A stretch of 64,000 nucleotides of DNA, from positions 348,905-412,904 of the forward strand of contig NZ_LN811358.1 in NCBI RefSeq assembly GCF_001006805.1. The letters are read 5' to 3'. Positions 17,744-26,788 of the stretch are shown here, piece by piece. The position numbers and the translations under genes were made by a program. Every line of letters begins with the position of its first letter. Position 1 is the first letter of the stretch. Under the pieces are notes generated by a model. The model saw nothing but the letters and a program-made list of their open reading frames with translations, had not been told where the DNA came from and did not search any database. This DNA is from Microvirga massiliensis. Its GTDB lineage: Bacteria; Pseudomonadota; Alphaproteobacteria; Rhizobiales; Beijerinckiaceae.

Positions 17744-18850
17744 TCAGCCGGCTGCCGGCATCGTGGCCCGGAAGGCGGCTCGCAGGGTGTCGATCGGAAC
17801 GAGCCGGTTCTCGCGTTCGACGTGCCAGAACGTCCAGCCGTTGCAGGCCGGGAGGCCCTGAGCCAGTGCGCCGATCTTGTGGATCGATCCCGTGATGGCG
17901 CCGAGCGCGATCGTCCCGTCGGCACGGATCGTCGCCTTGTAGCGCCGGCGCTCGTCCTGGAGGCCTTCTCCGGGGGAGAGATGGCCGGCCTCGATCAGCG
18001 AAAGGAAGGGGATTCTGGCCTCGGCGCGCCGCGCCGGCGGGGCCGATACGGCATCTTCCGCGAGCGGCTCGACGGCGTCGATCCGTGCCCGGGCAGCCGC
18101 GATATAGCCTTGGTCCCGCTCGATCCCGACGAAGTGCCGTCCGAGACGCCGGGCGACCGCGCCCGTCGTTCCGGTGCCGAAGAACGGGTCGAGGATGACG
18201 TCGCCCGGATTCGTCGAGGCGAGCAGGATCCGCGCGAGGAGCGCCTCGGGCTTCTGAGTGGGATGGACCTTCTGGCCGTTTGCGTCCTTCAGGCGCTCGT
18301 CACCCGTGCACAAGGGAATGAACCAGTCGGACCGCATCTGGCAGTCCTCGTTGGCCGCCTTCATGGCCTCGTAATGGAAGGTATAGCTCTTTTCCGACGC
18401 CGAACGTGAGGCCCAGATCAGAGTCTCGTGGGCATTTGTGAAGCGCCGCCCCCGAAAATTCGGCATCGGGTTCGCCTTGCGCCAGACGACGTCGTTCAGG
18501 ACCCAGAACCCGAGATCCTGGAGCGCCGTGCCGACCCGGAAAATGTTGTGATAGGAGCCGATGACCCACAGCGTCCCGTTCGGCTTCAGGACCCGCCTTA
18601 CTCCGGCGAGCCAACGCCGAGTGAAGCGGTCGTATTCCGCGAAGCTGTCGAAGTGATCCCACGCATCGTCGACCGCATCGACCAGGGACTGGTCCGGGCG
18701 CGTGAGTGCTCCCTCGAGCTGCAGATTGTATGGCGGGTCGGCGAAGACGAGGTCGACGCTCTCCGGGGGCAGGCTCTCTAGATGAGCGATGCAGTCTCCG
18801 ACCAGAATCTCGTCGCGGGGCAGAGGCGACGGTACGAGATGGGGGCGCAT
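17744..18850 (-). CDS. ccrM: cell-cycle-regulated adenine-N6 methyltransferase (GANTC)
   Basis: A solitary beta-class DNA methyltransferase. The DPPY motif is in VDLVFADPPYNLQLEG, followed by VDAVDDAWDHFDSF, WVIGSYHNIFRVG and the AdoMet motif LDPFFGTGTTGAVA. A C-terminal domain (about residues 275-368, RRYKATIRADGTIALG, ACNGWTFWHV) matches the RAMA/CcrM extension. No restriction partner is adjacent. I start at the ATG giving MRPHLVPSPLPRDEIL (368 residues), close to the CcrM family length; an ATG at 18943 adds a low-complexity leader and is less likely. Confidence 0.94.
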   Translation of the reverse strand: MRPHLVPSPLPRDEILVGDCIAHLESLPPESVDLVFADPPYNLQLEGALTRPDQSLVDAVDDAWDHFDSFAEYDRFTRRWLAGVRRVLKPNGTLWVIGSYHNIFRVGTALQDLGFWVLNDVVWRKANPMPNFRGRRFTNAHETLIWASRSASEKSYTFHYEAMKAANEDCQMRSDWFIPLCTGDERLKDANGQKVHPTQKPEALLARILLASTNPGDVILDPFFGTGTTGAVARRLGRHFVGIERDQGYIAAARARIDAVEPLAEDAVSAPPARRAEARIPFLSLIEAGHLSPGEGLQDERRRYKATIRADGTIALGAITGSIHKIGALAQGLPACNGWTFWHVERENRLVPIDTLRAAFRATMPAAG

Positions 18851-19034
18851 GCGCCCCGTCCGAGGTGCCGACGCAGACCGCCCGGTACGCGAGACCTGAA
18901 TCCGGGCAGCGGCGTCGGCGGCCCCGGTACGCGAGGTACCCATGGGTGATCACCGGTTACGCAACTGACGATCCGGATAGTGCGGCCGGTAGGGTAAAGA
19001 TGTCGTTTAAGACGCCCCTCGCAATCGTACTTTT

Positions 19035-19739
19035 TTAGGTCGGCAATTCCTGCCTACCAGTTGATTCCGTTGCATTTTTCGAGTTAACGCCGATTAACCT
19101 GGACAGGCTCGAGGCCGCCTTGGCGCAGGGTCCGAACGTGAGGCGGTGGAACGGTGTCGGTCCGTTCTGATCGAGTGCCGCCCGATGTTCCGCAGTCCCG
19201 TAGCCGACATTGGTTGTAAATCCGTAGGCCGGAAACCGGTCGGCGAGGCGTCGCATGAGGCGATCGCGCACGACCTTCGCGACGATCGAGGCGGCCGCGA
19301 TCGAGGCGACCGTCGCATCGCCGCCGATGATGGCCTCGGTCGCGCAGGGCAGGGCGGGTGGATCGTTCCCATCGACGAGAGCGAGGTCGGGATGGCAGGG
19401 CAGCGCAGCCAGAGCCTTGCACATGGCCGAGAGGGTCGCCTGCCGGATGTTGATCCGGTCGATTTCGCTGCTCGGGATACTAGCGATGCCGACACGGGAC
19501 GTCGCGAGAATCAAGGCGAACAATTCGTCCCGCCGATCCGCGGACAGACACTTCGAATCCGCGAGTCCGCCCGGGGCACGATCGAGGTCCAGGACCACGG
19601 CGGCGGCCACGACCGGCCCGGCCAGCGGCCCTCTTCCGACTTCGTCGAGGCCGGCGATACAGTGGAAGCCCTTGGCGCGCATCCCGTGCTCGCGCTGGAG
19701 GCAAAGGCTCGGGCGGCGTGATCGAATCGCAATCGTCAT
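19035..19739 (-). CDS. rnhB: ribonuclease HII
   Basis: Removes misincorporated ribonucleotides and RNA primers from DNA. The 234-residue protein has the RNase HII signature AGLDEVGRGPLAGPVVAAAV with the first acidic pair, LADSKCLS (usually DSKKL), and ALVDGND carrying a further acidic residue, then GDATVASIAAASIVAKVVRD. The Lys-to-Cys change in the DSKKL block does not touch a catalytic acid. The first 20-30 residues are probably a non-conserved leader. Lies upstream of ccrM on the same strand. Confidence 0.93.
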   Translation of the reverse strand: MTIAIRSRRPSLCLQREHGMRAKGFHCIAGLDEVGRGPLAGPVVAAAVVLDLDRAPGGLADSKCLSADRRDELFALILATSRVGIASIPSSEIDRINIRQATLSAMCKALAALPCHPDLALVDGNDPPALPCATEAIIGGDATVASIAAASIVAKVVRDRLMRRLADRFPAYGFTTNVGYGTAEHRAALDQNGPTPFHRLTFGPCAKAASSLSRLIGVNSKNATESTGRQELPT

Positions 19740-19778
19740 ACCGCGAGAAGAGACCAGCGGAACGGCTCTGTCATCCCG

Positions 19779-20924
19779 TCAGAAGAGCGCAAGTTGGACC
19801 GGCTCCGGCTCGGGAACGCGAAAAAGATCGGTGCGCAGAGACAGGCGCCGTTCGTTCAGCCCCAAGCGCTTCGTCGCCTGTTCGAACCGGCGGCCGAGAA
19901 TCCACGCGAAAGGGCCTTCTCCGGTCTGCCGAGCCTTCCAGCGGGAGTCATAATCCCGGCCTCCGCGGCTCTCGCGAAGAATGGAGAGCACGCGATCGAC
20001 CCTGTCCGGAAAATGCTGCAACAGCCAATCGCGCATGAGGTCCTTGAGATCGTGCGGCAATCGCAGCAGCACATACCCCGCTTCGGCTGCTCCGGCCTTC
20101 TGCGAGGCGTCGAGAATGGCTTCGATCTCGTGGTCGTTGAGGGCCGGAATGACCGGAGCGACGAGCACCGTGACCGGAATGCCTGCGTTCGCGAGCATCC
20201 GCATCGCAGCGAGGCGCTTCGCGGGAGACGCGGCGCGCGGTTCCATCCGACGCGCGAGTTTCGGGTCCAGTGTCGTGATCGAGAGCGCGACCTTCACGAG
20301 CCGGCGCTCCGCCAGACTCCGCAGGATATCGAGATCCTGCGTGACGAGCGCGGATTTCGTGACGATTCCGACGGGGTGGTTCACGCGCGACAGAATTTCG
20401 AGAATCGAGCGCGTGATCCGGAAACGGCGCTCGATCGGCTGATACGGGTCCGTGTTGGTTCCGAGCGCGATGGTGCGCGGCTCGTAATTCCGGGAACTGA
20501 TCTCTTTCAGAAGGAGTTCCGGAGCGTTCGTCTTGGCGAAGAGCTTCGTCTCGAAATCGAGTCCGGAGGAGAGACCGTAGAACGCGTGACTCGGCCTCGC
20601 GAAGCAATAACTGCAGCCGTGCTCGCAACCGCGATACGGATTGATCGAGCGGTCGAACAGGATGTCCGGCGAGTCGTTCCGGGTAATGATCCTCCGCGCC
20701 TTTTCGATCGTGACCTCGGTTGCGATCGAGGGCACCTCTTTTTCAAGATCCCACCCGTCGGAAAATTCCTCGCGCGTGACGATCTCGTAACGCCCGGCTG
20801 GATTCGACACTGCTCCACGGCCTCGCCGCGATGCCCCTTCGATATGAGCTACCGCGTCCTCTACCGCATGGGCAGGCTTTCGACGGAGCGGGCTCGCGTG
20901 AGTCCTTGCCGTCCCCATGCCCAT
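19779..20924 (-). CDS. PA0069-type radical SAM protein (SplB-like)
   Basis: A radical-SAM protein of 381 residues from the chosen ATG. The 4Fe-4S motif is C-x3-C-x2-C in YRGCEHGCSYCFARPSHAF, preceded by FDRSINPYRG. Conserved downstream blocks include LGTNTDPYQPIERRFRITR and VSITT-like LSITTLDPKLARRMEPRA. It belongs to the widespread PA0069 family, distantly related to spore photoproduct lyase, whose substrate is unknown. The start is chosen because GAGAGG lies just upstream; an in-frame ATG at 20918 is equally possible. Confidence 0.9.
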   Translation of the reverse strand: MGMGTARTHASPLRRKPAHAVEDAVAHIEGASRRGRGAVSNPAGRYEIVTREEFSDGWDLEKEVPSIATEVTIEKARRIITRNDSPDILFDRSINPYRGCEHGCSYCFARPSHAFYGLSSGLDFETKLFAKTNAPELLLKEISSRNYEPRTIALGTNTDPYQPIERRFRITRSILEILSRVNHPVGIVTKSALVTQDLDILRSLAERRLVKVALSITTLDPKLARRMEPRAASPAKRLAAMRMLANAGIPVTVLVAPVIPALNDHEIEAILDASQKAGAAEAGYVLLRLPHDLKDLMRDWLLQHFPDRVDRVLSILRESRGGRDYDSRWKARQTGEGPFAWILGRRFEQATKRLGLNERRLSLRTDLFRVPEPEPVQLALF

Positions 20925-21033
20925 GCGCCTCTCGCCAGACAGAATCGTTGATCGGACACCACTAGATAGGAACAAAACAGGAACTAAATCAACTCCGCTC
21001 GCTAGCCTTCGGACCAGCGGCTAACGTGCGCCG

Positions 21034-21522
21034 ATGATTACGGCTGTCATATCCGCACGAGGTTCCATCGAAGGCCTGGGGGTGACGTTGAGCGCCCTCG
21101 TCGGCGGAGTGGTCGACGGCCTCGTTGGCGACGCCGTGATCGTGGCTCCGGCCCGGTCGCCTGAGGTCGAACGCATCGCGGACGCGATGGGGGCCAGCCT
21201 AGTGATCTCGGCAGAGGATCCGTGGCGACGAGGGGCCGCCAGGGCGAGGCAGGACTGGATCCTGTGTCTCGATGCCGGAGACGTACCGCGAGAAGGATGG
21301 CAGAGATCGCTCGAGCGCTTCATCGCGCATTGCCCGTCGGATCGACGCTTCGGTCGATTCACTCGGAGCCCGTCAGGACTTGGCGACCGCCTATCGGCCT
21401 GGCTGTCCTTGGATGTGCGCGCCGGCGATCTCGTCCACCACACGCTTCTCGCGCAGGCGGGACGACGAATCCGGCCGATCCGGCTCACGGCCGTTCTGGA
21501 ACGGGACGTCCTCGCGGAATGA
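21034..21522 (+). CDS. small glycosyltransferase-like protein
   Basis: A 162-residue protein resembling the N-terminal half of family 2 glycosyltransferases: MITAVISARGSIEGLGVTLS, then GDAVIVAPARSPEVERIADA, then WILCLDAGDVPREGW where the LDAGD would be the metal-binding DxD-like site. It is shorter than a full GT2 enzyme and lacks an obvious acceptor domain, so activity is uncertain. The same small protein is commonly found beside moaB in Hyphomicrobiales. It converges on moaB with 7 bases between stops. Confidence 0.7.
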   Translation: MITAVISARGSIEGLGVTLSALVGGVVDGLVGDAVIVAPARSPEVERIADAMGASLVISAEDPWRRGAARARQDWILCLDAGDVPREGWQRSLERFIAHCPSDRRFGRFTRSPSGLGDRLSAWLSLDVRAGDLVHHTLLAQAGRRIRPIRLTAVLERDVLAE

Positions 21523-21529
21523 GCGCAGT

Positions 21530-22078
21530 CTACGGAGTCGCGCCGCGCTTCAGATGCTCGTCGAGACGCGGCATGATTTCCACGAAGTTACAGGGCCTGT
21601 GGCGGTAATCGAGTTGCGAGGCGAGAATGCCGTCCCAGGCGTCACGGCATGCGCCGGGAGATCCCGGCAGGACGAAGATGTAGGTCCCGCCCGCAACGCC
21701 ACCGGTGGCCCGGGACTGGAGGGTCGAGGTGCCGATCTTGTCGTAGGAGATCCGGTGGAAGAGGACCGAGAACCCGTCCATCCGCTTCTCGAAGAGGGGC
21801 TCGATCGCTTCGGGCGTAACGTCACGGCCGGTGAAGCCCGTTCCACCCGTGGTGATGATGACGTCGACCGACGGATCGTCGATCCAGGCTTTCACCTGGG
21901 CACGGATCGTTTCGATGTCGTCGGGCACGATGGCTCGCGCCGCCAACTTGTGGCCGGCGGCGGTGAGGCGGTCCACCAGAGTATCGCCTGACCGGTCGCT
22001 CTCGAGCGTGCGGGTGTCGGACATCGTGAGGACCGCGATGGCAAGCGGAATGAAAGGTAGGTTCTGGTCGATCGGCAT
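21530..22078 (-). CDS. moaB: molybdenum cofactor biosynthesis protein MoaB
   Basis: A 182-residue MogA/MoaB-fold protein acting in molybdopterin adenylylation. Family features are AIAVLTMSDTR, DVIITTGGTGFTGRDVTPEAI, and the substrate loop VFVLPGSPGACRDAW (here IFVLPGSPGACRDAWDGIL). The start ATG lies at 22078. The rest of the moa/mog genes are not in the window. It marks the right edge of the left-hand core block. Confidence 0.95.
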   Translation of the reverse strand: MPIDQNLPFIPLAIAVLTMSDTRTLESDRSGDTLVDRLTAAGHKLAARAIVPDDIETIRAQVKAWIDDPSVDVIITTGGTGFTGRDVTPEAIEPLFEKRMDGFSVLFHRISYDKIGTSTLQSRATGGVAGGTYIFVLPGSPGACRDAWDGILASQLDYRHRPCNFVEIMPRLDEHLKRGATP

Positions 22079-22433
22079 GGTGATACGCGAGAGGATTGTG
22101 GCTCTGGCGATGGGGTGGACGACCCGACTACGCCAGCCCGGGATACGAAGTGATGGTTCATGGTATCACACACCGAGAGGGCACTCAGCCTTGCTCGGTG
22201 GACCCGGCATTAAGTCGCAACGACGACCGGATTTGATCTGCCTCGTAGCCGCGAGAAGTGCGTTTTGTCGTCCAGCAAGCATGTCAGCGGTGCAATTGCG
22301 TTGAGCGCATGAATTGGCGCTCGGAAAGTTTCAGCGGGCTTCCACACGCCATGACCACGAGCACGGAATGTCCTCACGGCTCTCGTACCCGTCCGAACTC
22401 TGCGATGTTGGACCCTCTGATCGGGTCGCTGCC
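22079..22433. other. intergenic region at the left edge of the accessory region
   Basis: About 355 bases between the moaB start and the end of the AEC transporter gene. I see no gene, tRNA, direct repeat or integrase remnant. This is where the dense core organisation stops. Confidence 0.5.
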
Positions 22434-23318
22434 CTATGGTGAGGTGGTCAGCCAGACGAGCAGGAGTGGGATCGTTACGATGGATGCCACGGTCGACAGC
22501 ACGACCACGCCCGCAACTTCCTCGGGCTCATTGTTCCAGCGCTGTGCGAACAGGTAATTGTAGACTGCAACCGGGTTCGCCGATTGCAGGATCAGCACCG
22601 CCTTCATGCTCCCGGCAAGGTCAAACAGCATTGCGACCAGAACGCCGACCAGCGCGCCTCCGCCGATCCGCACGGCCGAGACGGCGGTGGCACGGCCGAA
22701 CGAGGAGACCTTCAAGCGGCTCAAGGAGGCCCCGAGCATCAACAGCATTAGAGGAACTGTCAGGTTGCCGATCAGCGTGATGGTCTTGTCAATGGGCGAC
22801 GGCAACTCGATCTTCCAGAAGGACAGCGCAATGCCGATGGCGACGGCATACAGGAGTGGCAGGCGCACAAGTCCTCGCCAGTTCGCCTGGCCGGCTGCGA
22901 TGGCCTGTCCGAGCGTGTAGTTCGCGACCGAGGAGATCGAAAAGAACGCGATGGCATAGCCGAGCCCCTCGGGACCGAAGGCATAGAGCGAGAGGGGCAG
23001 GCCGAGATTGCCGGCATTCGGGAAAGAGATCGACGGCAGAAATGTGCGGATGCGCAGTCCGGTTGCCCAGAGGAGGAGCGCTCCGATCCCAGCAAAGCAC
23101 GCGATGGCGGTTCCGGCTGCCGCCGCCATCGCCGTAAAGGCCTCGAACGACAGGCGGGACGTCTGGAAGGTGCTGATGACCAGGCACGGCGTCGCCACGT
23201 CGGCAATGAGAGCCGTCAGGTCTCGCGAGTCCAGCTTATACCCGAGGCGCGTCCAGACGAATCCGATCCCGACCGTGATCAGGATCGGGAGAACCACGGA
23301 AATGACGAGGAGGAGCAT
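22434..23318 (-). CDS. AEC-family (auxin efflux carrier-like) transporter
   Basis: A 294-residue membrane protein of the bile acid/auxin efflux carrier fold with about ten helices. Recognisable are MLLLVISVVLPILITVGIGF at the N-terminus, the broken-helix region SFPNAGNLGLPLSLYAFGPEG, and LTVPLMLLMLGASLSRL. Such carriers often move organic acids such as malonate or malate, but the substrate here is not predictable. The start is taken at ATG 23318; the longer frame adds a Cys-rich segment without homology. Confidence 0.88.
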   Translation of the reverse strand: MLLLVISVVLPILITVGIGFVWTRLGYKLDSRDLTALIADVATPCLVISTFQTSRLSFEAFTAMAAAAGTAIACFAGIGALLLWATGLRIRTFLPSISFPNAGNLGLPLSLYAFGPEGLGYAIAFFSISSVANYTLGQAIAAGQANWRGLVRLPLLYAVAIGIALSFWKIELPSPIDKTITLIGNLTVPLMLLMLGASLSRLKVSSFGRATAVSAVRIGGGALVGVLVAMLFDLAGSMKAVLILQSANPVAVYNYLFAQRWNNEPEEVAGVVVLSTVASIVTIPLLLVWLTTSP

Positions 23319-23759
23319 GGGAGTTTTCGGCCCTCGCTCACGCCCGCAGGAAAGGCATGGGCAGCGCTGCGCACAGGAGCATGCGAGATTGCCCGGCTCG
23401 CTGGGTGCGGCCAAGGCCGGCACGGGGGAGATCGTGGTTCATCAGCGGATTCTATGCCGTGGTCGCGGCGCAGAGCATGCTGCCCAAACATGGTCGGGCA
23501 TCATGGCCCATGCATGGACTCGCTTTGCCCGGAATGCAAGCTGGTTCCCAACCCCGGCGAAAAGCGGCGGAATCGATCCGAAACCGGTTTCTGCACATCG
23601 TTCGGATACCTCCGCGTAGAACATCTCCTTACAGGAGAGCGTGACAGCATCTGACGCGATGGAGGGCTTCTTATAGGAGCATGGCTCGAGCTGTAACGCC
23701 TCGCCAAGTCGGTCCAGTAGCGATACGCTGAAGGGGTATCTCTTGGCAGGTGCCGCGCC
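23319..23759. other. divergent intergenic region
   Basis: About 440 bases between the AEC gene and a secreted-protein gene on the other strand. It contains a perfect 12-base palindrome GAAACCGGTTTC at 23580-23591 next to GGAATCGATCC. Nothing else is recognisable. Confidence 0.5.
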
Positions 23760-24281
23760 ATGGCTGCCAGATCGAAGTGGGCCTTTGCTGACGCATACCG
23801 GCTCCTTTGTTTTGCATGGGTATTGCTGTCGTTTGGCCCCCTAGCCTATGCCCAGCAAGGCGCCGTATCGCCCGGACCCTTTGCAGGCATGTCCGGATCG
23901 TGGTCGGGCAGCGGCACGATCGGGCTTTCCAACGGCACGACTGAACGCCTTCGCTGCCGGGCCGCATATGCGGTGGCTTCCGCCGGCTCCACCCTTCAGC
24001 AGAGTCTCAATTGTGCGAGCGACAGCTACACTTTCGAACTCAGGACGGACATCGACTACGAGGGCGGCCGCATCGCGGGCCTGTGGGCGGAAACAACACG
24101 CAATCTGCAAGGACGGATCTCCGGCCGAGCCAATGCCGGTCGCATCGATGCCGTGGCCGAGGGTCCGAATTTCTCGGCCAGAATCATATTGAACACCCGT
24201 GGCGGACGACAGTCGGTGAGCATCCGCTCGGAGGGGACCGAGCTGTCGCAAGTCTCGGTCGATCTCACCCGGACGCGGTAG
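23760..24281 (+). CDS. secreted protein of unknown function
   Basis: A 173-residue protein with a signal peptide (hydrophobic LLCFAWVLLSFGPLAYA, cleavage after AYA). The mature domain reads FAGMSGSWSGSGTIGLSNGT, RLRCRAAYAV, LNCASDSYTFEL, IAGLWAETTRNLQGRISGRA; two Cys could form a disulfide. The alternation of hydrophobic and polar residues suggests a beta-barrel or lipocalin-like fold. Similar small secreted proteins are common in Hyphomicrobiales, and no function is known to me. The next gene, a MlaD-type protein, begins 91 bases downstream. Confidence 0.75.
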   Translation: MAARSKWAFADAYRLLCFAWVLLSFGPLAYAQQGAVSPGPFAGMSGSWSGSGTIGLSNGTTERLRCRAAYAVASAGSTLQQSLNCASDSYTFELRTDIDYEGGRIAGLWAETTRNLQGRISGRANAGRIDAVAEGPNFSARIILNTRGGRQSVSIRSEGTELSQVSVDLTRTR

Positions 24282-24372
24282 GTGCGAGTTCTCGACCGGA
24301 CTCGAGCCTCCTCTCCGCATCCAGATGCGAACGATGGGTGCAAATTCATGCCCTGGCATGTGAGGCCGAACC

Positions 24373-25488
24373 ATGGAGACGCGGGCGCGGTATGCCCTTA
24401 TCGGAGTGTTCACCCTGGGAGTGATCGTTGCTGCGTTCGGCTTCGCCTACTGGCTTCGGAGCGGGGGTGGCTTCGCCGAGCGTGCGATCTATCAAGTCCG
24501 CTTTGAAAGCCCCGTAACCGGGCTGGTGCCTGGCTCGTCGGTTCTGTTCAACGGCATAAGGGTCGGGGAGGTCACCAGTCTTGAGCTCGATTCGGCCAAT
24601 CCCAGCCGGGTGATGGCGACGATTGCCGTTGGCCGGACTACACCGGTTCGGTCGGACACACAGGTCGGAATCGACACACAAGGCTTCCTGGGCGAGCCTG
24701 CGCTGACGCTCCGGGGTGGAATGGCAACATCGTCACCCGCCGAAGTCCAGGGCGGCGTAGGCGTCCTTGAGGCCGATCCGGCAGCGACCGAGAGTCTGAG
24801 CCACGCGGCGCGCGAGGCGCTGCGGCGCTTCGATAGCCTCATTGCTGAAAATGCGCAGCCGCTGCACGATACGATCACCAATCTCAGCACGTTCGCAGGA
24901 GCGCTTGCACGTAATTCCAATCGCGTCGACACGATTCTGGCGTCCTTGGAGCGCCTGGGGGGTGGACCCGCCAAAGCGCCCGTCCCAGTCTATGATCTGA
25001 CGGCACCTCGCGACTTTCCGCAGCTCGAAAAGGCCCCGAATGGGCAATTGGTTGTCCCCGAGCCGACCGCGCTCGTCCTGTTCGACACGCAAAAGATCCT
25101 CGTGCGGCTGCGGGATACGGAGACCGTGGCCTTGGACGCGCAGTGGAGCGACAGCCTGCCGAAGCTCCTGCAAACCAAGATCATCCAGAGTTTCGAAAAT
25201 GCAGGCTATATGCGTGCTGTGGCGCGGCCCCTGGAGGGCCTGACGGCCGACTACCAGCTCCTGATCGATGTCCGCAGCTTTCAGGTAGTAATGATTCCCG
25301 AGCCGAGGGCAGAGGTGGAATTCACGGCTAAGATCCTGGCCGCGGATGGCCGCATCATCGATGCGCGCCTCCTGCACGCACACACTCCCATTGCGGCCGC
25401 TGACCCACCGATGGCGGCCGCCGGTCTTGATGCAGCATTCGGCAAGGCTTCGACGGACCTCGTGCTCTGGACCCTGGGCTCCCTTTGA
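24373..25488 (+). CDS. MlaD-domain protein fused to an ABC-transport auxiliary lipoprotein domain
   Basis: A 371-residue protein. An N-terminal membrane anchor (about 8-28, ALIGVFTLGVIVAAFGFAYWL) leads into a MlaD/MCE domain (about 38-115: YQVRFESPVTGLVPGSSVLF, then GVRVGEV-like GIRVGEVTSLELD, and DTQGFLGEPALTLRGG). A helical linker follows (130-200), then a C-terminal domain (about 200-365) with VYDLTAPRDFP, LVLFDTQKILVRLRDTETV and YQLLIDVRSFQVVM, which matches the ABC_trans_aux (PF03886/PqiC-like) fold. In most genomes these are separate genes next to mlaE and mlaF. Neither is adjacent here. It probably acts in lipid trafficking across the periplasm. Confidence 0.85.
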   Translation: METRARYALIGVFTLGVIVAAFGFAYWLRSGGGFAERAIYQVRFESPVTGLVPGSSVLFNGIRVGEVTSLELDSANPSRVMATIAVGRTTPVRSDTQVGIDTQGFLGEPALTLRGGMATSSPAEVQGGVGVLEADPAATESLSHAAREALRRFDSLIAENAQPLHDTITNLSTFAGALARNSNRVDTILASLERLGGGPAKAPVPVYDLTAPRDFPQLEKAPNGQLVVPEPTALVLFDTQKILVRLRDTETVALDAQWSDSLPKLLQTKIIQSFENAGYMRAVARPLEGLTADYQLLIDVRSFQVVMIPEPRAEVEFTAKILAADGRIIDARLLHAHTPIAAADPPMAAAGLDAAFGKASTDLVLWTLGSL

Positions 25489-25969
25489 GAGCGTCTGCCC
25501 GCCTGGGTCGTCCATTGCAGCAATCTCTATGAGTGGCTGATCTCAGATGGTCTGTCGTGTCCCGCGCGATTTAAATACGTAAGCACGAGCGCTTTCTGTA
25601 GTGGCTGACGCCTTCCACATGTCTGCGGGACGAAGAAATCAGTCGCAGAGAGCAAGCGCGGCGCAGGCCGGACGACCACATCAGGTTGAAGCCCGATGTA
25701 GGGCCGATTAATGGAAGGATTGCTCACCGCCAGCATCCAGGGCTTTTGCCAACTTCAGCCTCGTGCCGGGATGTGACATTCGTGTCCGTTATATCCCGGA
25801 TGGAACGGCAGCCCTGAACTTGCGGGGAGCCTGAATTGGGAATCCCTGCCCATAGACCAACAAGTCTGTGGGGCAGGCCACTCCTGCAGGCCATGTCTCC
25901 TTGCTATCGAGGTGTGGGTGTCTAGGATGGCGGCAAGCGCCGCCGACAGGCGCGGGAATCACTCACTCT
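25489..25969. other. intergenic region upstream of the ABC operon
   Basis: About 480 bases without a supported gene. The only structured element seen is the hairpin at 25846-25876. I looked for a thiamine-pyrophosphate riboswitch because of the substrate-binding protein family downstream and did not find its conserved core. Confidence 0.5.
25846..25876 (+). promoter_or_regulatory. stem-loop in the leader of the ABC operon
   Basis: CTGCCCATAGAC (25846-25857) pairs with GTCTGTGGGGCAG (25864-25876), giving a 12-bp stem with one bulged G and a six-base loop. It lies about 95 bases before the ATP-binding subunit start. There is no T-run, so it is not a typical terminator; a leader RNA element is possible. 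Confidence 0.5.
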
Positions 25970-26788
25970 ATGGCTACCTCATTGACTTCTCCAGCCGTTT
26001 CGCTCCGTAGTATGGCCATTACCTTCGGGTCGAAGGCTGGCAGCTACACGGCCGTGCAGGGGATCGATCTTGCAGCAGAGCCGGGCGAGTTCATTGCGAT
26101 TGTCGGACCGACCGGCTGTGGGAAATCCACCCTGCTCAATGCATCTGCGGGGCTGCTCAGGCCGTCGAGCGGGCACGTCGAAATTTTCGGTGCGCCATTG
26201 CTGGGCCTCAACGCCCGTGCAGGCTATCTCTTCCAGCAAGATGCATTGATGCCGTGGAAGACGGCGCTTCAGAATGTGGCTGTTGCTCTGGAACCCAAGG
26301 GTGTATCCCGCATCGATGCCGAGACGAAGGCACGCGAGTGGCTGCGCCGGGTTGGCCTGGCTGCCTTTGTCGACCGCTATCCGCACATGCTCTCAGGGGG
26401 GCAAAGAAAGCGGGTCGCTCTGGCCCAGATGCTGATTCGCGATCCTGAAATCCTTCTGATGGATGAGCCTTTCGGGCCGCTTGACGCACAGACCCGGCAG
26501 ATCATGGGCAACCTGCTCCTGGATCTCTGGGCGGCCAATCGCAAGGCGGTGCTCTTCGTCACGCACGACCTGGAAGAGGCGATTGCCCTCTCCGATCGAG
26601 TGGTGGTCATGTCGGCGGGTCCAGCCGCACGTATCATCGGAAACTTTCCGGTCACACTGCCGCGCCCACGTGACATTGCCGAGATCCGGCTCGAGCCTGC
26701 CTTCCACCACATTCACAAGGAGATTTGGGGCAGCCTCCGCGTCGAGGTGCAGAAGGCTTATGCGCATGGAGAGGGGGCGTCTGCATGA
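25970..26788 (+). CDS. ABC transporter ATP-binding protein (NitT/TauT family)
   Basis: A 272-residue ATPase with Walker A GPTGCGKST, Q-loop FQQDALMPWKTALQN, signature LSGGQRKRVALAQ, Walker B ILLMDEPFGPLDAQTR and the switch His in LFVTHDLEEA. The sequence is of the SsuB/TauB/NrtD class, consistent with the permease and binding protein that follow. I start at ATG 25970 (MATSLTSPAVSLRSM); the longer frame passes through the leader hairpin. The permease start overlaps its stop (ATGA). Confidence 0.92.
   Translation: MATSLTSPAVSLRSMAITFGSKAGSYTAVQGIDLAAEPGEFIAIVGPTGCGKSTLLNASAGLLRPSSGHVEIFGAPLLGLNARAGYLFQQDALMPWKTALQNVAVALEPKGVSRIDAETKAREWLRRVGLAAFVDRYPHMLSGGQRKRVALAQMLIRDPEILLMDEPFGPLDAQTRQIMGNLLLDLWAANRKAVLFVTHDLEEAIALSDRVVVMSAGPAARIIGNFPVTLPRPRDIAEIRLEPAFHHIHKEIWGSLRVEVQKAYAHGEGASA

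Noticed and set aside
17744..18850. CcrM as part of a restriction-modification system
   Set aside because: Its sequence and C-terminal extension are those of the solitary cell-cycle methyltransferase, and no endonuclease gene is adjacent.
25780..25970. Thiamine pyrophosphate riboswitch upstream of the THI5-like ABC operon
   Set aside because: The conserved CTGAGA and ACCTGAT-type segments of the TPP aptamer are absent; only an unrelated stem-loop is seen.
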